Made by a program: the position numbers and the translations under genes. From contig NZ_CP049869.1 in assembly GCF_011300455.1 (NCBI RefSeq), positions 1,302,001 through 1,366,000 of the forward strand: DNA of 64,000 nt, given 5' to 3'. The stretch comes from Sphingomonas piscis. Lineage in GTDB: Bacteria > Pseudomonadota > Alphaproteobacteria > Sphingomonadales > Sphingomonadaceae. Positions within the stretch are counted from its first letter, which is position 1. Each line of letters opens with the position of its first letter. Shown one piece after another: positions 33,921 to 41,735 of the stretch. Below the pieces are notes generated by a model, which worked only from the letters and a program-made list of their open reading frames with translations, was not told where the DNA came from and did not search any database.

Positions 33921-35738
33921 ATGACCTCCGCCGCCGCCGATCCCGTCAAACCCAACGCCAGCGTGCGTACCTTGTTGCGCTTCCTGCCGATGCTCTGGCC
34001 GGCGGGTCAGCGCGAGCTGAAAGCCCGCGTCATTGCCGCCGTTGTGCTGGTGCTTGCAGGCAAGGGCGCAGTGCTGGTGATGCCCTTCGCCTACAAGGCG
34101 GTGGTCGACCGCATGACGGGCGGCGGTGCGGTGTTCGGCATCGTTGCCATGCTGGTGCTTGCCTACACGCTGGCGCGGTTCGCGGGCGTGCTGTCGGACA
34201 ATCTGCGCAACGCCTTGTTCGAAAAGGTCGGTCAGAGGGCGGCGCTGACGCTGGCGGGCCAAGTGTTCCGCCATGTGCATGACCTGTCGTTGCGCTTCCA
34301 TCTCGAGCGGCGGACGGGATCGCTGACCAAGATCGTCGAGCGCGGGACCAAGAGCATCGACACGATGCTCTACTTCATCCTGTTCAACATCGGCCCGACG
34401 ATCATCGAGCTCGCGGCCATTTGCGCCATCTTCCTGGTGAAGTTCGGTTTCGGGCTGGTCGCGGCGACTTTGGTGATGGTGGCGGTGTATATCACCTTTA
34501 CGAAGGTGGTGACCGAGTGGCGGGCCAAGCTTCAGCGCGAGATGAACGACGTCGACAATCGCGCCATCGGCCGCGCCGTCGACAGCCTGCTGAATTATGA
34601 AACGGTCAAGTATTTCGGCGCGGAGGAGCGGGAGGCTCGGCGCTACGAGGAGGCGGTGGACGCCTTTACGCGCGCCGCCGTCCGCAACGAAACGTCGCTT
34701 GCCTGGCTTAATATCGGTCAGTCGCTGATCACCAACGCGATGATGGCCGGCGCGATGATCTTCACCGTCTGGGGCTGGAGCCAGGGCCGGTTCACGCCGG
34801 GCGACGTGGTGCTGGTCAATTCGCTCCTGATGCAGCTGTTCCGCCCGCTCGACATGCTGGGCTGGGTCTATCGATCGATCCGCCAGGGGCTGATCGACAT
34901 GGAGGCGATGTTCGAGCTTCTGGATACGCCGGCCGAGGTGGTGGACGCGGAAGGCGCCCCGCCGCTTGTTGTGAGCCAGGGCCATATTCGCTTCGAGGGC
35001 GTCCACTTTGGCTATGAGGACGGGCGCGAGATCTTGAAAGGTTTGGACCTCGACGTTCCAGCGGGCCAGACGATCGCCGTCGTCGGTCCATCCGGTGCCG
35101 GCAAGTCGACCCTCGCGCGGCTGCTTTATCGCTTCTACGATCCGCAAGCCGGGCGCATCACCATCGACGGTCAGGACCTGGCGCAGGTTCAGCAGAAAAG
35201 CGTGCGCGCCGCCATCGGCATCGTTCCTCAAGACACGGTGCTGTTCAACGACACGATTGCCTACAACATCGGCTACGGGCGCGGGGATGCCGGGCAGGAC
35301 GAGGTCGAGGCTGCAGCACGCGGTGCGTCGATCGACAGCTTCATCGCCTCGCTTCCGAACGGATACCAATCGATGGTCGGCGAACGCGGGCTGAAATTGT
35401 CGGGCGGCGAGAAGCAGCGTGTGGCCATCGCGCGGACCCTGCTGAAGAACCCGCCCATCCTCGTTCTGGACGAGGCCACCAGCGCGCTCGACACGCGGAC
35501 CGAGCAGGCGATCCAGGACACTCTAGACCGTGTCTCGCAGAGCCGCACGACGATGGTGATTGCCCACCGGCTGTCGACCATCGTCGATGCGAACCGGATC
35601 GTCGTGCTGGATCAGGGGCGGGTTGCCGAGCAGGGCACGCATGACGAACTGCTGCGGCGCGGCGGGCTTTATGCCGAATTGTGGGAGCGGCAGGCGGCCG
35701 AGCGGGTGCTCGAGGAAACGGCGCAGGCGGCTGAATAG
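33921..35738 (+). CDS. ABC exporter, fused membrane and ATPase domains, Atm1/heavy-metal-tolerance type
   Basis: A 605-residue half-transporter. The membrane domain (about 35-325) has six helices with the Atm1-like segments RTGSLTKIVERGTKSIDTMLYF and LLNYETVKYFGAEERE. The ATPase (about 355-590) has Walker A GPSGAGKST, Q-loop VPQDTVLFND, signature LSGGEKQR, Walker B ILVLDEATSALD and H-loop AHRLST. Atm1/HMT1 family proteins export glutathione-linked iron-sulfur precursors or metal-glutathione complexes. ATG 33921 is preferred over GTG 33912. It is flanked on the opposite strand by two paralogous small proteins, and no other operon members are seen. Confidence 0.93.
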   Translation: MTSAAADPVKPNASVRTLLRFLPMLWPAGQRELKARVIAAVVLVLAGKGAVLVMPFAYKAVVDRMTGGGAVFGIVAMLVLAYTLARFAGVLSDNLRNALFEKVGQRAALTLAGQVFRHVHDLSLRFHLERRTGSLTKIVERGTKSIDTMLYFILFNIGPTIIELAAICAIFLVKFGFGLVAATLVMVAVYITFTKVVTEWRAKLQREMNDVDNRAIGRAVDSLLNYETVKYFGAEEREARRYEEAVDAFTRAAVRNETSLAWLNIGQSLITNAMMAGAMIFTVWGWSQGRFTPGDVVLVNSLLMQLFRPLDMLGWVYRSIRQGLIDMEAMFELLDTPAEVVDAEGAPPLVVSQGHIRFEGVHFGYEDGREILKGLDLDVPAGQTIAVVGPSGAGKSTLARLLYRFYDPQAGRITIDGQDLAQVQQKSVRAAIGIVPQDTVLFNDTIAYNIGYGRGDAGQDEVEAAARGASIDSFIASLPNGYQSMVGERGLKLSGGEKQRVAIARTLLKNPPILVLDEATSALDTRTEQAIQDTLDRVSQSRTTMVIAHRLSTIVDANRIVVLDQGRVAEQGTHDELLRRGGLYAELWERQAAERVLEETAQAAE

Positions 35739-35748
35739 CCGCCGCGGA

Positions 35749-35991
35749 TCAGGCGAGCGGGCGCGCCTTGCCCGAGGAGCGAACCGGCGCACTGGCGCCA
35801 TTGTTGGTGCGCTCCGAACGGCATTCGGCGACCAGCTTGTCGCCGGGGCGGCTCAGCGCGCCAAGAATGTCGGCGCGGTCGGCCAGGCAAGCGGACTCGC
35901 TGCGATAGGCCGCCGGCATGGTCATCATCGGTTTGCAGCTGTCGCCCTGGCCGCAGGCCATCACGACCATGACGAATGAGATTGGACCCAC
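35749..35991 (-). CDS. Small Cys-containing protein (paralogue B flanking the ABC exporter)
   Basis: 80 residues from GTG 35991 (VGPISFVMVVMACGQGDSC). It aligns with the protein at 33538-33804: hydrophobic start, CGQGDSCKP versus CADGSGACTP, then PAAYRSESACLADR versus PTHYATKAECVANV, and LVAECRSE versus LMAECREV. Pairing the two fixes the start at this GTG rather than at the longer open frame to 36333, which runs through a repeat and overlaps recQ. Function unknown. It is convergent with the ABC gene, 10 bases between the two stop codons. Confidence 0.65.
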   Translation of the reverse strand: MGPISFVMVVMACGQGDSCKPMMTMPAAYRSESACLADRADILGALSRPGDKLVAECRSERTNNGASAPVRSSGKARPLA

Positions 35992-36082
35992 GACTTCGAC
36001 TCCATCAACCAGCGAATTCAGGCAGCGATAGGACGCGTCTGTTACAGTTTGGGGACTGCACATCTTTCGTGCTCCGCTCGTA

Positions 36083-36119
36083 GTGGATTGCTTCGTCGCG
36101 CCGCTCCTCACAATGACGA
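36083..36119. repeat. Dispersed repeat, TGGATTGC family (copy 2), abutting recQ
   Basis: GTGGATTGCTTCGTCGCGCCGCTCCTCACAATGACG (36083-36119) shares TGGATTGC-(C/T)TCG and the (C/T)A(C/A)AATGACG-type end with copy 1. Such elements are dispersed in sphingomonad and other alphaproteobacterial genomes (recalled). It ends 4 bases before the likely GTG start of recQ. Confidence 0.6.
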
Positions 36120-36123
36120 GGAG

Positions 36124-37905
36124 GTGACCTCCCCTCGGGACATCCTCAAGACAACCTTCGGCTTCGATCATTTCCGCGGTGTGCAGGAACAGGTGGTCGA
36201 CCGGGTCATGGCGGGACGGCACACTTTGGCGGTGATGCCGACGGGGGCGGGCAAGTCGCTTTGCTACCAGCTGCCGGCACTGGCGCGTCCGGGCACGGCC
36301 TTGGTCATCTCCCCGCTTATCGCGTTGATGCACGATCAGATCCGCTCGGCGGAAGCCTTCGGAATCCGTGCGGCATCACTGACATCCGCCGATGAGAACC
36401 GCGAGCGGACGATCGACCGCCTGCGAGCCGGCGAGCTCGACCTCATCTATGCCGCGCCGGAGCGGGCGACCACCGAGGGCTTCCGCCGGTTGATCGACCG
36501 CGTGCCATTGTCGCTGATCGCTATCGACGAAGCCCATTGCGTCAGCGAATGGGGGCATGACTTCCGGCCCGATTACCGCCTGCTCCGGCCTCTGCTCGAC
36601 GCCTTTGCGGATGTGCCAAGGCTGGCGCTGACCGCCACCGCTGATGCGCGAACGCGCGCCGACATCCTGGCGCAGCTCGGCATCGCGGAGGACGGCCTGA
36701 TCATCTCCGGCTTCGACCGTCCCAACATCCGCTACCATGTGCAGCCGCGGGACGGATTAGGTGGTCAGCTGAAGGCGCTGCTCGCCGCGCATCCGGGCCC
36801 CGGGATCGTCTACGCACCGAGCCGAGACGGAGCGGAGAAAATCGCCGAGCAGGTGGCGGGCGGCGGGCGGAAGGCGCTGCCCTATCATGCCGGGCTGGAG
36901 CCCCAGGTACGTGCCCGCAATCAAGCTGCGTTCGTCGCGTCGGAGGAGATGGTGATCGCGGCCACTGTCGCCTTTGGCATGGGCATCGACAAGCCGGACG
37001 TCCGTTTCGTCGCGCACGCGGGCATCCCAAAGTCGGTCGAGGCATATTACCAGGAGACGGGCCGCGCCGGCCGCGACGGCGACCCGGCGGAGGCATGGCT
37101 GTTCTGGTCGGCCGAGGATTTCGCCCGCGCGCGCCGCCGCATCGAGACTGAGGTGGAGCCGGATCGTCGCCCAGGTGAGCGCGATCGGCTTAACGCCCTG
37201 GCAGCCTTCGTCGAGACGGCAGGCTGCCGCCGCGCCGTGCTGCTGCGCCACTTCGGCGAGGACCCGCCGGAAAGTTGCGGCAATTGCGACAATTGCCTGA
37301 ACCCGCCGCAGACGGTGGATGCAACCGAGATCGCGCGCAAATTGCTGTCGGCGGCCTTTCGGACCGAGATGCGCTTTGGGGTCGCGCACCTCACCGACGT
37401 GCTGGCCGGCAACGACAATGACAAGGTGCGCAGCTTCGGGCACGACCGGCTGTCCGTGTTCGGCATTGCGTCGGCCGATGAGCTGCAGCTCGTGCGGCCT
37501 GTGTCGCGAGCATTGATCGCCCGCGATGCGTTGCGAGCCGATGCCTATGGCGGGCTCTCGTTCGGACCCGCAGCCAAGGCCATCTTGAAGGGCGGGGAAG
37601 AGGTGCGCATCACCGTACCGCCCAAGCGCCAGAAAGCGAAACGACCGCGGGATGGAGGCCCGGCCGATCCGATGTTCGATTCGCTTCGGGAAGCCCGCCG
37701 CGCACTGGCCAGCGAGCAGGGGGTGCCGCCCTACGTCATCTTTCATGACAGCGTCCTGCGCGACATTGCGGCAGCTCGCCCGCAGAGCCTCCACGAGTTG
37801 GCGCGAATATCCGGCGTGGGCGAAACCAAGCTTCAGCGTTATGGTCAGGCCATGCTCGACGCCGTTGCGGCGCACATTAAGGACAGCGACCATGCACCAG
37901 CTTGA
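36124..37905 (+). CDS. recQ: ATP-dependent DNA helicase RecQ
   Basis: A 593-residue superfamily-2 3'-5' helicase of recombination repair. Motif I is MPTGAGKSLCYQLPAL, motif II IDEAHCVSEWGHDFRPDY, motif III LALTATAD, motif V ATVAFGMGIDKPDVRFVAH and motif VI YYQETGRAGRDG. The zinc-binding region has CGNCDNC (after an upstream AGCRRAVLL Cys), followed by a winged-helix region and an HRDC domain (about 525-590, PPYVIFHDSVLRDIAA). GTG 36124 is the likely start; the frame is open back to 36049 but through a dispersed repeat. The stop overlaps the next gene by 14 bases. Confidence 0.95.
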   Translation: MTSPRDILKTTFGFDHFRGVQEQVVDRVMAGRHTLAVMPTGAGKSLCYQLPALARPGTALVISPLIALMHDQIRSAEAFGIRAASLTSADENRERTIDRLRAGELDLIYAAPERATTEGFRRLIDRVPLSLIAIDEAHCVSEWGHDFRPDYRLLRPLLDAFADVPRLALTATADARTRADILAQLGIAEDGLIISGFDRPNIRYHVQPRDGLGGQLKALLAAHPGPGIVYAPSRDGAEKIAEQVAGGGRKALPYHAGLEPQVRARNQAAFVASEEMVIAATVAFGMGIDKPDVRFVAHAGIPKSVEAYYQETGRAGRDGDPAEAWLFWSAEDFARARRRIETEVEPDRRPGERDRLNALAAFVETAGCRRAVLLRHFGEDPPESCGNCDNCLNPPQTVDATEIARKLLSAAFRTEMRFGVAHLTDVLAGNDNDKVRSFGHDRLSVFGIASADELQLVRPVSRALIARDALRADAYGGLSFGPAAKAILKGGEEVRITVPPKRQKAKRPRDGGPADPMFDSLREARRALASEQGVPPYVIFHDSVLRDIAAARPQSLHELARISGVGETKLQRYGQAMLDAVAAHIKDSDHAPA

Positions 37906-38293
37906 CGACAAGACCTTGGTCAGCGGGCAAATCCTGCCCGAGCAGGTGGCAGGGCTGAAAAGTCAGGGGATCACCGCCATCGTCAACAATCGCCCCGACG
38001 ACGAGGAACCGGGTCAGCCCGCCGCGGCCGAGATTAAGGCCGCCGCCGAGGCCGCCGGACTATCCTACTGTCACATCCCCATTGCGCGCGGCATCGGCCC
38101 GGCGGATGCCGAGGCGATGCGCGACGCCATCAACGGTGCCGAGGGCAAGGTTCTGGCTTTCTGCCGCTCCGGCGCGCGGTCGACCTATGCCTGGGCAGTC
38201 GCGCAGGCCGGGGAGGGACGCGCACGCGACGAGATCGAGGCCGCCGCAGCGCGCGCGGGGTACGATCTCGCACCGGTCGCGCACCTGCTTTAG
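37892..38293 (+). CDS. TIGR01244/DUF442-type protein phosphatase-like protein
   Basis: A 133-residue protein of the beta-lactamase-hydrolase-like (Blh N-terminal) phosphatase family. It has LVSGQILPEQVAGLKSQGITAIVNNRPDDEEPGQP, then YCHIPIARGIGPADAE, and the Cys-x5-Arg active-site loop FCRSGARSTYAW, which defines a dual-specificity-type phosphatase fold. Relatives are found with sulfur and persulfide metabolism genes, but here it overlaps recQ by 14 bases and has no such neighbour. Cytosolic. Substrate unknown. Confidence 0.85.
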   Translation: MHQLDDKTLVSGQILPEQVAGLKSQGITAIVNNRPDDEEPGQPAAAEIKAAAEAAGLSYCHIPIARGIGPADAEAMRDAINGAEGKVLAFCRSGARSTYAWAVAQAGEGRARDEIEAAAARAGYDLAPVAHLL

Positions 38294-38296
38294 GGA

Positions 38297-39109
38297 TCAG
38301 GCGAGCGTCCGTATCTTCGCGGTCAGGTTGTCGCGATCGGCAAGGCGTAGTCCGAAGTCGCTTTCCAGCACCGCGCAGACCTCGTCGGGCGCAAGACGGC
38401 GGCGTTGAGTATCCTCGCCAGGCTGGTGCGTCGTATAATCCAGATTGCGCAGTGCAAGGCGGCGGCCCGCCGGTGAGCGGGCGGCGACCAGCGAGAAGGT
38501 GAAGTGCGACGCCGGGCTGGTCGACGTCCACCAGTTGCCAAGCGCATCGTCAATCGCCAGCGCCTGTTCCAGCGTGAATCGGTAGGTCGTCCGCCACTCG
38601 CCGCGGATCTCGATCTGCTGACGCCACTCGCCATCCTTTTCAAGCAGGCGGAAGCGTTCGTGCGGCGTCTCCTGCGGAACGCCCGATTCCAGCCGAAGCA
38701 ACCCGGTACAGACCGCGCCGCCGAAGCCGACATCGGCCAGCACCGGACCGTCCGGCAAGTCGACCATCAGCAATTTGTGGGTGCGCGGCGTTTCGGCATC
38801 TTCATCCTGCATCCACAGCACGCGGGCGGCGAGTGGCGTGAACTTAAAGCCGAGTGTTTCGAGAACATGCGCCAGGAGACCGTTCTGCTCGAAGCAATAG
38901 CCGCCACGACCACCGTGGACGAGCTTGGCCATGAATGCGTCGGCGGTCAGCTCCACCGGAATGCCGAGAAACGGATTGAGGTTTTCGAAAGGGATGACGC
39001 CGGGATGAAGCGCGACGATCCGAGCAAGGGTCTCGCGGTCAGCGCGCGCCTCACCTTCAAAGCCGATGCGAATGAGATAAGCCTGGAGGTCCGCCGCCGA
39101 GAGGCTCAA
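38297..39109 (-). CDS. nat: Arylamine N-acetyltransferase
   Basis: A 270-residue NAT. The cysteine-protease-like triad is visible: Cys in RGGYCFEQNGLL (about residue 71), His in TPRTHKLLMV (about 110) and Asp in VLADVGFGG (about 125). Start PFENLNPFLGIP is typical. It transfers acetyl from acetyl-CoA to arylamines or hydrazines. The start (ATG 39109) overlaps the tldD stop by 4 bases, so it is coexpressed with tldD and the zinc-finger gene. Confidence 0.93.
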   Translation of the reverse strand: MSLSAADLQAYLIRIGFEGEARADRETLARIVALHPGVIPFENLNPFLGIPVELTADAFMAKLVHGGRGGYCFEQNGLLAHVLETLGFKFTPLAARVLWMQDEDAETPRTHKLLMVDLPDGPVLADVGFGGAVCTGLLRLESGVPQETPHERFRLLEKDGEWRQQIEIRGEWRTTYRFTLEQALAIDDALGNWWTSTSPASHFTFSLVAARSPAGRRLALRNLDYTTHQPGEDTQRRRLAPDEVCAVLESDFGLRLADRDNLTAKIRTLA

Positions 39110-40530
39110 GCGGCGGTGCCCCCGACCGTGATGCCGTCGATCAGCAGGCTTGGCTGGCCCACGCCCGCGGGCACCGACTGCCCACCCTTGCCGCAGATGC
39201 CGATACCTTCGTCGAGCGACAGGTCGTTGCCGATCCCCTTGACGCGGGTCAGCACGGTGGGCCCGTCGCCGATCAAGGTCGCGCCTTTGATCGGTGCGCC
39301 AACCTTGCCGTTCTCTATTCTGTAGGCCTCGGTGCAGCTGAAGACGAACTTGCCGCTCGTGATATCGACCTGTCCGCCGCCGAAGCTCTTGGCGTAGATG
39401 CCGTTTGGAACGCGCGTGATCAGCTCGTCCGGATCGTCCTGGCCGCCGAGCATGAAAGTGTTCGTCATGCGCGGCATCGGTGCGTGGGCGAAGCTCTCGC
39501 GGCGGCCGTTGCCCGTCGGTTCCATGCCCATCAGCCGGGCGTTCAGCCGGTCCTGAAGATAGCCCTTGAGAATACCATCCTCGATGAGGACGGTGCGGCC
39601 GGTGGGAGTTCCTTCATCATCGATGGTCAGCGATCCGCGCCGCTCGCCGATCGCTCCCTCGTCGATCACGGTGACGCCGGGGGCCGCAACCCGTTCACCG
39701 ATCCGGCCGGAGAAAGCGGAGCTGCCCTTGCGATTGAAGTCGCCCTCCAGGCCGTGGCCGACCGCCTCGTGAAGCAGCACGCCGCACCAGCCGGGACCTA
39801 GCACGACCGGCATTTCGCCGGCCGGCGCGGCGACAGATTCAAGATTGGTCAGCGCCTGCGCCAAGGCCATGTCGATGGCGCGGCTCCACTCTTCCGGGCG
39901 GAACAGGCGGTCGTAAAGGTAGCGGCCGCCCAAGCCGTGGTAGCCGGTCTCGCGGCGGCCGTTCTGCTCGGCGACGATCTGGACGTTGAGGCGGACCAAC
40001 GGGCGCACATCGGTCGCCATGAAACCATCGGGGCGGACGATTTCCACCACGCTCCAGCTTCCGGCAAGCGATACGCTGACCTGGGCAACACGAGGATCCC
40101 GGGCGCGGGCGGCAGCGTCGACCTGCTGGCACAAAGCGACCTTTTCGGCGAACGGCACCAGCGACAAAGGATCCGCCGCGCCATACATCGCCTGGTTGGT
40201 GCGCTGCGGCGCTGCTGCCGCCGGACCCTTCGCAGGATCGAGCAAGCTAAGCGTCGCAGCAGCACGGTCGATGGCGGCGGCGCTGATCTCATTGGCGTGA
40301 GAGAAGGCGGTGGTCTCGCCAGTCACGCCGCGCAGGCCAAAGCCGGAAGCGGTGTTATAGTCGGCGGTCTTCAGCCGTCCGTCATCGAAGGCAAACGCCT
40401 CGCTGGCCGTATATTGAAGGTAGAGTTCGCCATCATCGCAGGCGCTTAGGTGACGGGCGGCAAGCCGGCGCGCCTCGTCAGGGTCCAGCGCATCGCGGTA
40501 CAGGAAGCGCCTCGGATCCAAGGCGCTCAT
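39106..40530 (-). CDS. tldD: Metalloprotease TldD
   Basis: A 474-residue zinc-dependent protease of the TldD/PmbA family. The metal motif is LLHEAVGHGLEGDFNRKGSS (HExxxH), and the family C-terminal repeats GTPTGRTVLIEDGILKGYLQDR and GNGRRESFAHAPMPRMTNTFM are present. With its partner TldE it processes peptide antibiotics and gyrase-targeting toxins in E. coli. TldE is not in this window. The true start is ATG 40530; a longer open frame to 40755 overlaps the zinc-finger gene. Both ends overlap neighbours (ATGA), so the unit is zinc-finger-tldD-nat. Confidence 0.95.
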   Translation of the reverse strand: MSALDPRRFLYRDALDPDEARRLAARHLSACDDGELYLQYTASEAFAFDDGRLKTADYNTASGFGLRGVTGETTAFSHANEISAAAIDRAAATLSLLDPAKGPAAAAPQRTNQAMYGAADPLSLVPFAEKVALCQQVDAAARARDPRVAQVSVSLAGSWSVVEIVRPDGFMATDVRPLVRLNVQIVAEQNGRRETGYHGLGGRYLYDRLFRPEEWSRAIDMALAQALTNLESVAAPAGEMPVVLGPGWCGVLLHEAVGHGLEGDFNRKGSSAFSGRIGERVAAPGVTVIDEGAIGERRGSLTIDDEGTPTGRTVLIEDGILKGYLQDRLNARLMGMEPTGNGRRESFAHAPMPRMTNTFMLGGQDDPDELITRVPNGIYAKSFGGGQVDITSGKFVFSCTEAYRIENGKVGAPIKGATLIGDGPTVLTRVKGIGNDLSLDEGIGICGKGGQSVPAGVGQPSLLIDGITVGGTAA

Positions 40531-40727
40531 GCGGCCTGGCTGTCGGCCACCCCGCCTTCCAGCACGAAACGACGGTCGCAATAGCCGCACTCGACAAAGC
40601 CGACTTCCGGATCGATCCGCAGGAACACGCGCGGATGACCCAGCGCGGGGGAGATGTCGCCGGAGCCGTCGCAGGCGACCTGGAGCGTCTTGATCTTCAG
40701 GGTTTCGGGAGGCGGGGGAGCTTGCAT
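40527..40727 (-). CDS. Zinc-finger (zf-CHCC) protein, complex I 13 kDa-subunit homologue
   Basis: A 66-residue protein of the NDUFS6-like zf-CHCC family. It has KTLQVACDGSGDISPALGHPRVFL, then VECGYCDRRFVL: the zinc ligands are Cys19, His31, Cys48 and Cys51. In mitochondria the homologue is a complex I accessory subunit; alphaproteobacterial versions are close relatives. Start ATG 40727. The stop overlaps the tldD start (ATGA), which indicates cotranscription. Confidence 0.88.
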   Translation of the reverse strand: MQAPPPPETLKIKTLQVACDGSGDISPALGHPRVFLRIDPEVGFVECGYCDRRFVLEGGVADSQAA

Positions 40728-40811
40728 GGACCTCAAGTAGCAACGCCGGGGGCATGCTTCAATTGAGTCCGTTGCTTGTCGGTCGCGTCGGCGAGACCTA
40801 TGCCGCTGAGG

Positions 40812-41735
40812 ATGAGCGACGCCGCGATACGGATTGAGAATCTCTGCAAAACCTATGCCGGCGGCAAGCGGGCGCTGAACGATGTCTCGCTGGACATACC
40901 GCGGGGACAGATCTTCGGCCTGCTCGGTCCCAACGGGGCGGGCAAGTCGACCATGATCAACATCCTCGCCGGGCTGGTGATGAAGACGAGCGGCGCCGTC
41001 TCCATTTGGGGCTTCGACATCGACGAGCGGCCGCGCAACGCCAAGCGTGCGATCGGCATCGTCCCGCAGGAGATCTTGTTCGACCCCTTCTTCACGCCGC
41101 GCGAGGCGCTGGAGATCCAGGCCGGCTTGTACGGGATTCCGCCATCCGAGCGACGGAGCGATGCTTTGCTTGCGGCCATGCACCTGACCGACAAGGCGCA
41201 TGCTTATTCCCGGACCCTGTCGGGCGGGATGAAGCGGCGGCTCCTGGTTGCGAAGGCGATGGTCCATTCGCCGCCCATCCTGGTCCTCGACGAGCCAACG
41301 GCCGGGGTCGACATCGAGCTTCGCAAGCAGTTGTGGAGCTATGTGAAGCAGTTGAACGCCCAGGGCGTGACGGTGGTGCTGACCACCCATTATCTCGAAG
41401 AGGCCGAGGAACTGTGCGACCGCATCGCCATCATCAACCACGGTGAGGTGGTCGCGAACGAGCCGACTCGGACGTTGATCGCGCGGGCACAGGAAAAGGC
41501 GGTGGTCGTCACCGTCGACCGCGACATCGATAAGGTTCCCGAGGCGACCTGCTTTGACCGGATCGCGCAGTTGGACGAGCGAACGATCGAGATCGGCTAT
41601 CGCAAGGACAAGGTGAACGCGGGCGAGGTGCTCGCCGCCGTGCAGCGGGACGGGTTGGGGATCGTCGATGTGCGAACGCGCGATCCCGATCTCGAAGATG
41701 TGTTCCTGAGCCTTACGAGCGAGGCTGCGGCTTGA
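40812..41735 (+). CDS. ABC transporter ATP-binding protein (ABC-2 / YadG type)
   Basis: A 307-residue ATPase: Walker A LGPNGAGKSTM (about residue 44), Q-loop VPQEILFD, signature LSGGMKRRLL, Walker B ILVLDEPTAGVD and H-loop TTHYLEEAEEL. The C-terminal extension (about 220-307) is of the DrrA/YadG kind. It should energise a separate ABC-2 membrane protein, which is not adjacent, so it may act with a partner elsewhere. Start codons at 40776, 40800 and 40812 are all in frame; 40812 is used. Its stop overlaps the nadB TTG start. Confidence 0.85.
   Translation: MSDAAIRIENLCKTYAGGKRALNDVSLDIPRGQIFGLLGPNGAGKSTMINILAGLVMKTSGAVSIWGFDIDERPRNAKRAIGIVPQEILFDPFFTPREALEIQAGLYGIPPSERRSDALLAAMHLTDKAHAYSRTLSGGMKRRLLVAKAMVHSPPILVLDEPTAGVDIELRKQLWSYVKQLNAQGVTVVLTTHYLEEAEELCDRIAIINHGEVVANEPTRTLIARAQEKAVVVTVDRDIDKVPEATCFDRIAQLDERTIEIGYRKDKVNAGEVLAAVQRDGLGIVDVRTRDPDLEDVFLSLTSEAAA

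Noticed and set aside
33771..35369. A 532-codon minus-strand open frame opposite the ABC exporter
   Set aside because: Composition is His/Asp/Arg-rich shadow sequence and the plus strand encodes a complete Atm1-type protein.
36049..36123. An earlier TTG start for recQ
   Set aside because: It would translate a dispersed repeat into an N-terminal extension absent from the RecQ family; GTG 36124 gives the normal length.
35749..36333. A 194-codon open frame containing the small Cys protein
   Set aside because: Only the last 80 codons align with the paralogue at 33538-33804; the upstream part crosses the repeat and antisense recQ.
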